Assembly (NCBI GenBank): GCA_016463765.1
Contig: JAEMQS010000029.1
Location: 1 to 51,340 of the forward strand
DNA length: 51,340 bases
Source of the DNA: Solirubrobacteraceae bacterium
GTDB taxonomy: Bacteria; Actinomycetota; Thermoleophilia; Solirubrobacterales; Solirubrobacteraceae
Reading direction: 5' to 3'
Shown here: piece by piece, positions 49,615-51,340 of the stretch
How positions within the stretch are numbered: position 1 is the first letter of the stretch
Layout: the number at the start of each line of letters is the position of its first letter
The notes under the pieces: model-generated
What the model saw: the letters and a program-made list of their open reading frames with translations, nothing else
Database searches by the model: none
What the model was told of the DNA's origin: nothing
Position numbers and translations under genes: made by a program

Positions 49615-49794
49615 ATGTCCGTGCACCTGACCCCGACCGAACTCGCCAAGGAGTCCGGCCTGCATCGCCGACAGGTGATCATGAAGTGCCTCGAGCTCGG
49701 CGTCCCCATCTTCGACGGCCGGATCGACAAGACCCTCTTCCTCTCCTCCCTGGAGGCCGCGCAGCGCCAGGAGCACGCCGCGCTCAGAGCCTGA
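49615..49794 (+). CDS. 59-aa helix-turn-helix-like protein
   Basis: A 59-aa protein with a strong AGGAGG RBS. It reads LTPTELAKESGLHRRQVIMKC then LGVPIFDGRIDKTLFL, the pattern of a short helix-turn-helix such as MerR-type or IF2 N-terminal modules. It has no dimerisation domain, so partner binding is likely. It lies 90 bases before the acyl-CoA ligase at 49885; cotranscription is possible. Confidence 0.65.
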   Translation: MSVHLTPTELAKESGLHRRQVIMKCLELGVPIFDGRIDKTLFLSSLEAAQRQEHAALRA

Positions 49795-49884
49795 GCCGGT
49801 CGCCTGCCGAGCGACCCGCGCGCCGGCCTCCACCCCGCGGTACGATCGCGAGCGTCACTCGGTCGCGGGGAGGAGCGACGGAAC

Positions 49885-51340
49885 ATGGAAGCCAGTACGG
49901 GCACGGTTTCGACCACTGAGAGCACGACGATCGCCGGATTGGCGGCCGCCGCGTTCGAGAAGTACGCGGCGCGCCCGGCGGTGAAGTTCAAGACCGCGGA
50001 AGGCTGGCAGGAGCAGACCTTCGCCGAGGTCGGCGAGATCGCCTCCGAGATCGGCCGCGGGCTCATCGACCTGGGCATCGAGCCCGGCGAGCGGGTCGCC
50101 ATCCTCTCCAACACGCGCGTGGAGTGGACGTACGCCGACTTCGGCGCGACGCAGGCCGGCGCGACGGTGGTGCCGATCTACCAGACCAACTCGCCCGAGG
50201 AGTGCGAGTGGGTGCTGAGCAACGCCGAGTGCGCCGCGGTGATCTGCGAGGACACCGAGCAGCTCGCGAAGGTCCGCGCGATCCAGGAGCGGCTCCCGCA
50301 CCTGCGCCACATCATCGTGATGGTGCCCGACGGGGACATCGGCGACGCCATCAGCCTCGACGACCTCCGCGCACGCGGCCGCGGCCGTGACGTCAGCGAG
50401 CTCCAGGCGCGCACCGACGCCGTCACCCCCGACGACATCTTCACCATCATCTACACGTCGGGGACCACCGGACCGCCGAAGGGCTGCGTCCTGTCCCACG
50501 GCAACTACCGGTCGGTCGTGCAGATGTGCATCGACACGGGCGTCTACACCGACGAGCCCGAGGTCACGTACCTCTTCCTCCCGCTCGCCCACAGCTTCGC
50601 GCTCATCGTGCAGCTGCTGTCGTTCGAGACCGGCAACGAGCTCGCGTACTTCGGCGGGGACACGAAGGCGATCGTCGGCGAACTGGCCGAGGTCAAGCCG
50701 ACGTACCTCCCGTCGGTCCCGCGGATCTTCGAGAAGATCTACACGCTCGTCAGCTCCAACGCCGACCCAGAGCTCATCAAGAAGGCCGTCGGCGCGGGCC
50801 TGATGGTCAAGCAGCTCCAGGCGGCCGGCCAGCCGATCCCGGCCGAGCTGCAGGAGGGCTACGACCGCGCCGAGGAGCGGCTGTTCAAGAACGTCCGCGC
50901 GGCGTTCGGAGGCAACCTCCGGCACGCGGTGACGGGCGCCGCCCCGATCCAGAAGGAGATCCTCGAGTTCTTCTACGCGTGCGGCGTGCCGGTCATGGAG
51001 GGCTACGGCATGACCGAGACCGCGACGGTCGCCACCGCCGGCACGCTGGAGAACTTCAAGTTCGGCACGGTCGGCAAGCCGCTGCCCGGGGTGGAGCTGA
51101 AGATCGCCGAGGACGGCGAGCTCCTCGTCAAGGGGCCGAACATCTTCCAGGGCTACTACAAGAACGATGACGCGTCGTTCGGGACCATCGAGGACGGCTG
51201 GCTGCACACCGGCGACATCGCCTCGATCGACGACCAGGGCTTCCTGTCGATCACCGGCCGCAAGAAGGACATCATCATCACCGCAGGCGGCAAGAACCTC
51301 ACGCCCGCGAACCTCGAGAACGACCTGAAGTCGACCCGGT
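49885..51340 (+). CDS. Long-chain acyl-CoA ligase (partial, runs off the window end)
   Basis: At least 485 residues of a FadD15-like adenylate-forming ligase, truncated by the window edge. A3 IIYTSGTTGPPKGCVLSH (about residue 190), YLFLPLAHSFALIVQ, A5 VMEGYGMTETATV, A7 DGWLHTGDIASIDDQG and A8 ITGRKKDIIITAGGKNLTP are present; the C-terminal catalytic Lys would lie past the end. ATG at 49885 has GGGGAGGAG upstream; a TACGAT at 49841 could be the -10. It activates long-chain fatty acids for beta-oxidation or lipid synthesis. It is the third acyl-CoA ligase in the window. Confidence 0.92.
   Translation, partial: MEASTGTVSTTESTTIAGLAAAAFEKYAARPAVKFKTAEGWQEQTFAEVGEIASEIGRGLIDLGIEPGERVAILSNTRVEWTYADFGATQAGATVVPIYQTNSPEECEWVLSNAECAAVICEDTEQLAKVRAIQERLPHLRHIIVMVPDGDIGDAISLDDLRARGRGRDVSELQARTDAVTPDDIFTIIYTSGTTGPPKGCVLSHGNYRSVVQMCIDTGVYTDEPEVTYLFLPLAHSFALIVQLLSFETGNELAYFGGDTKAIVGELAEVKPTYLPSVPRIFEKIYTLVSSNADPELIKKAVGAGLMVKQLQAAGQPIPAELQEGYDRAEERLFKNVRAAFGGNLRHAVTGAAPIQKEILEFFYACGVPVMEGYGMTETATVATAGTLENFKFGTVGKPLPGVELKIAEDGELLVKGPNIFQGYYKNDDASFGTIEDGWLHTGDIASIDDQGFLSITGRKKDIIITAGGKNLTPANLENDLKSTR

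Noticed and set aside
1..51340. CRISPR arrays, insertion sequences, prophage genes, rRNA
   Set aside because: No regularly spaced repeats, transposase, integrase, phage structural genes or rRNA sequences were seen.

Overview
This window comes from a high-G+C bacterium, most likely an actinomycete and plausibly a member of the Thermoleophilia (Solirubrobacter/Conexibacter/Patulibacter type). That placement is inferred from the G+C-rich codons, the frequent GTG starts, an actinobacterial Mce operon, a wax ester synthase and a SigG-like ECF sigma factor. I see about 47 protein genes and one tRNA-Pro(CGG), and no CRISPR array, insertion sequence, prophage or rRNA. Genes are tightly packed. The only gap above 300 bases lies at 3741-4089.

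Region by region: 1-8400 holds a sigma factor carrying a zf-HC2-like domain, a metallo-beta-lactamase-fold hydrolase, a membrane HD-GYP protein, an MFS transporter, a wax ester synthase/DGAT and two paralogous winged-helix regulators. 8491-12903 holds a two-component system, an SDR oxidoreductase, a YrhK-like membrane protein and a GntR/FCD regulator. 12966-17398 is a sugar ABC operon (ROK regulator, XylF-like binding protein, ATPase, permease). 17488-20106 encodes a large secreted protein of unknown function. 20168-24838 holds an MpaB-type oxygenase, an aldehyde dehydrogenase, a Baeyer-Villiger-type monooxygenase and an alpha/beta hydrolase. 24921-26854 is an alkylation-repair operon (Ada-AlkA fusion plus MGMT). 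26994-31885 holds an acyl-CoA dehydrogenase, an acyl-CoA ligase, an ECF sigma factor and a secreted protein with beta-trefoil-like repeats. 31902-41482 is a complete mce operon (two YrbE permeases and six Mce proteins), divergent from a PucR-type regulator. 42838-51340 holds a GXWXG protein, an alcohol dehydrogenase/acyl-CoA ligase operon, several small proteins, a fasciclin lipoprotein, the tRNA, a Nif3-like protein and the start of another acyl-CoA ligase.

The most interesting signal is a 19-bp palindrome, GGTGTG-N7-CACAC(C/T), found four times in this window. Every copy is intergenic and in front of lipid or hydrophobic-substrate genes: between the monooxygenase and the aldehyde dehydrogenase (22625), before the acyl-CoA dehydrogenase/ligase (26942), between the mce operon and the PucR-type regulator (41549), and before the ligase/alcohol dehydrogenase operon (46236). 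This looks like one operator tying import (Mce), oxidation (monooxygenase, alcohol and aldehyde dehydrogenases), CoA activation and beta-oxidation into a single, possibly undescribed regulon. The divergent PucR-type protein is the nearest regulator candidate, but the binding protein is not proven. A second unusual pattern is a pair of strong hairpins sharing the GTCGAGAA arm that bracket the ECF sigma factor gene.
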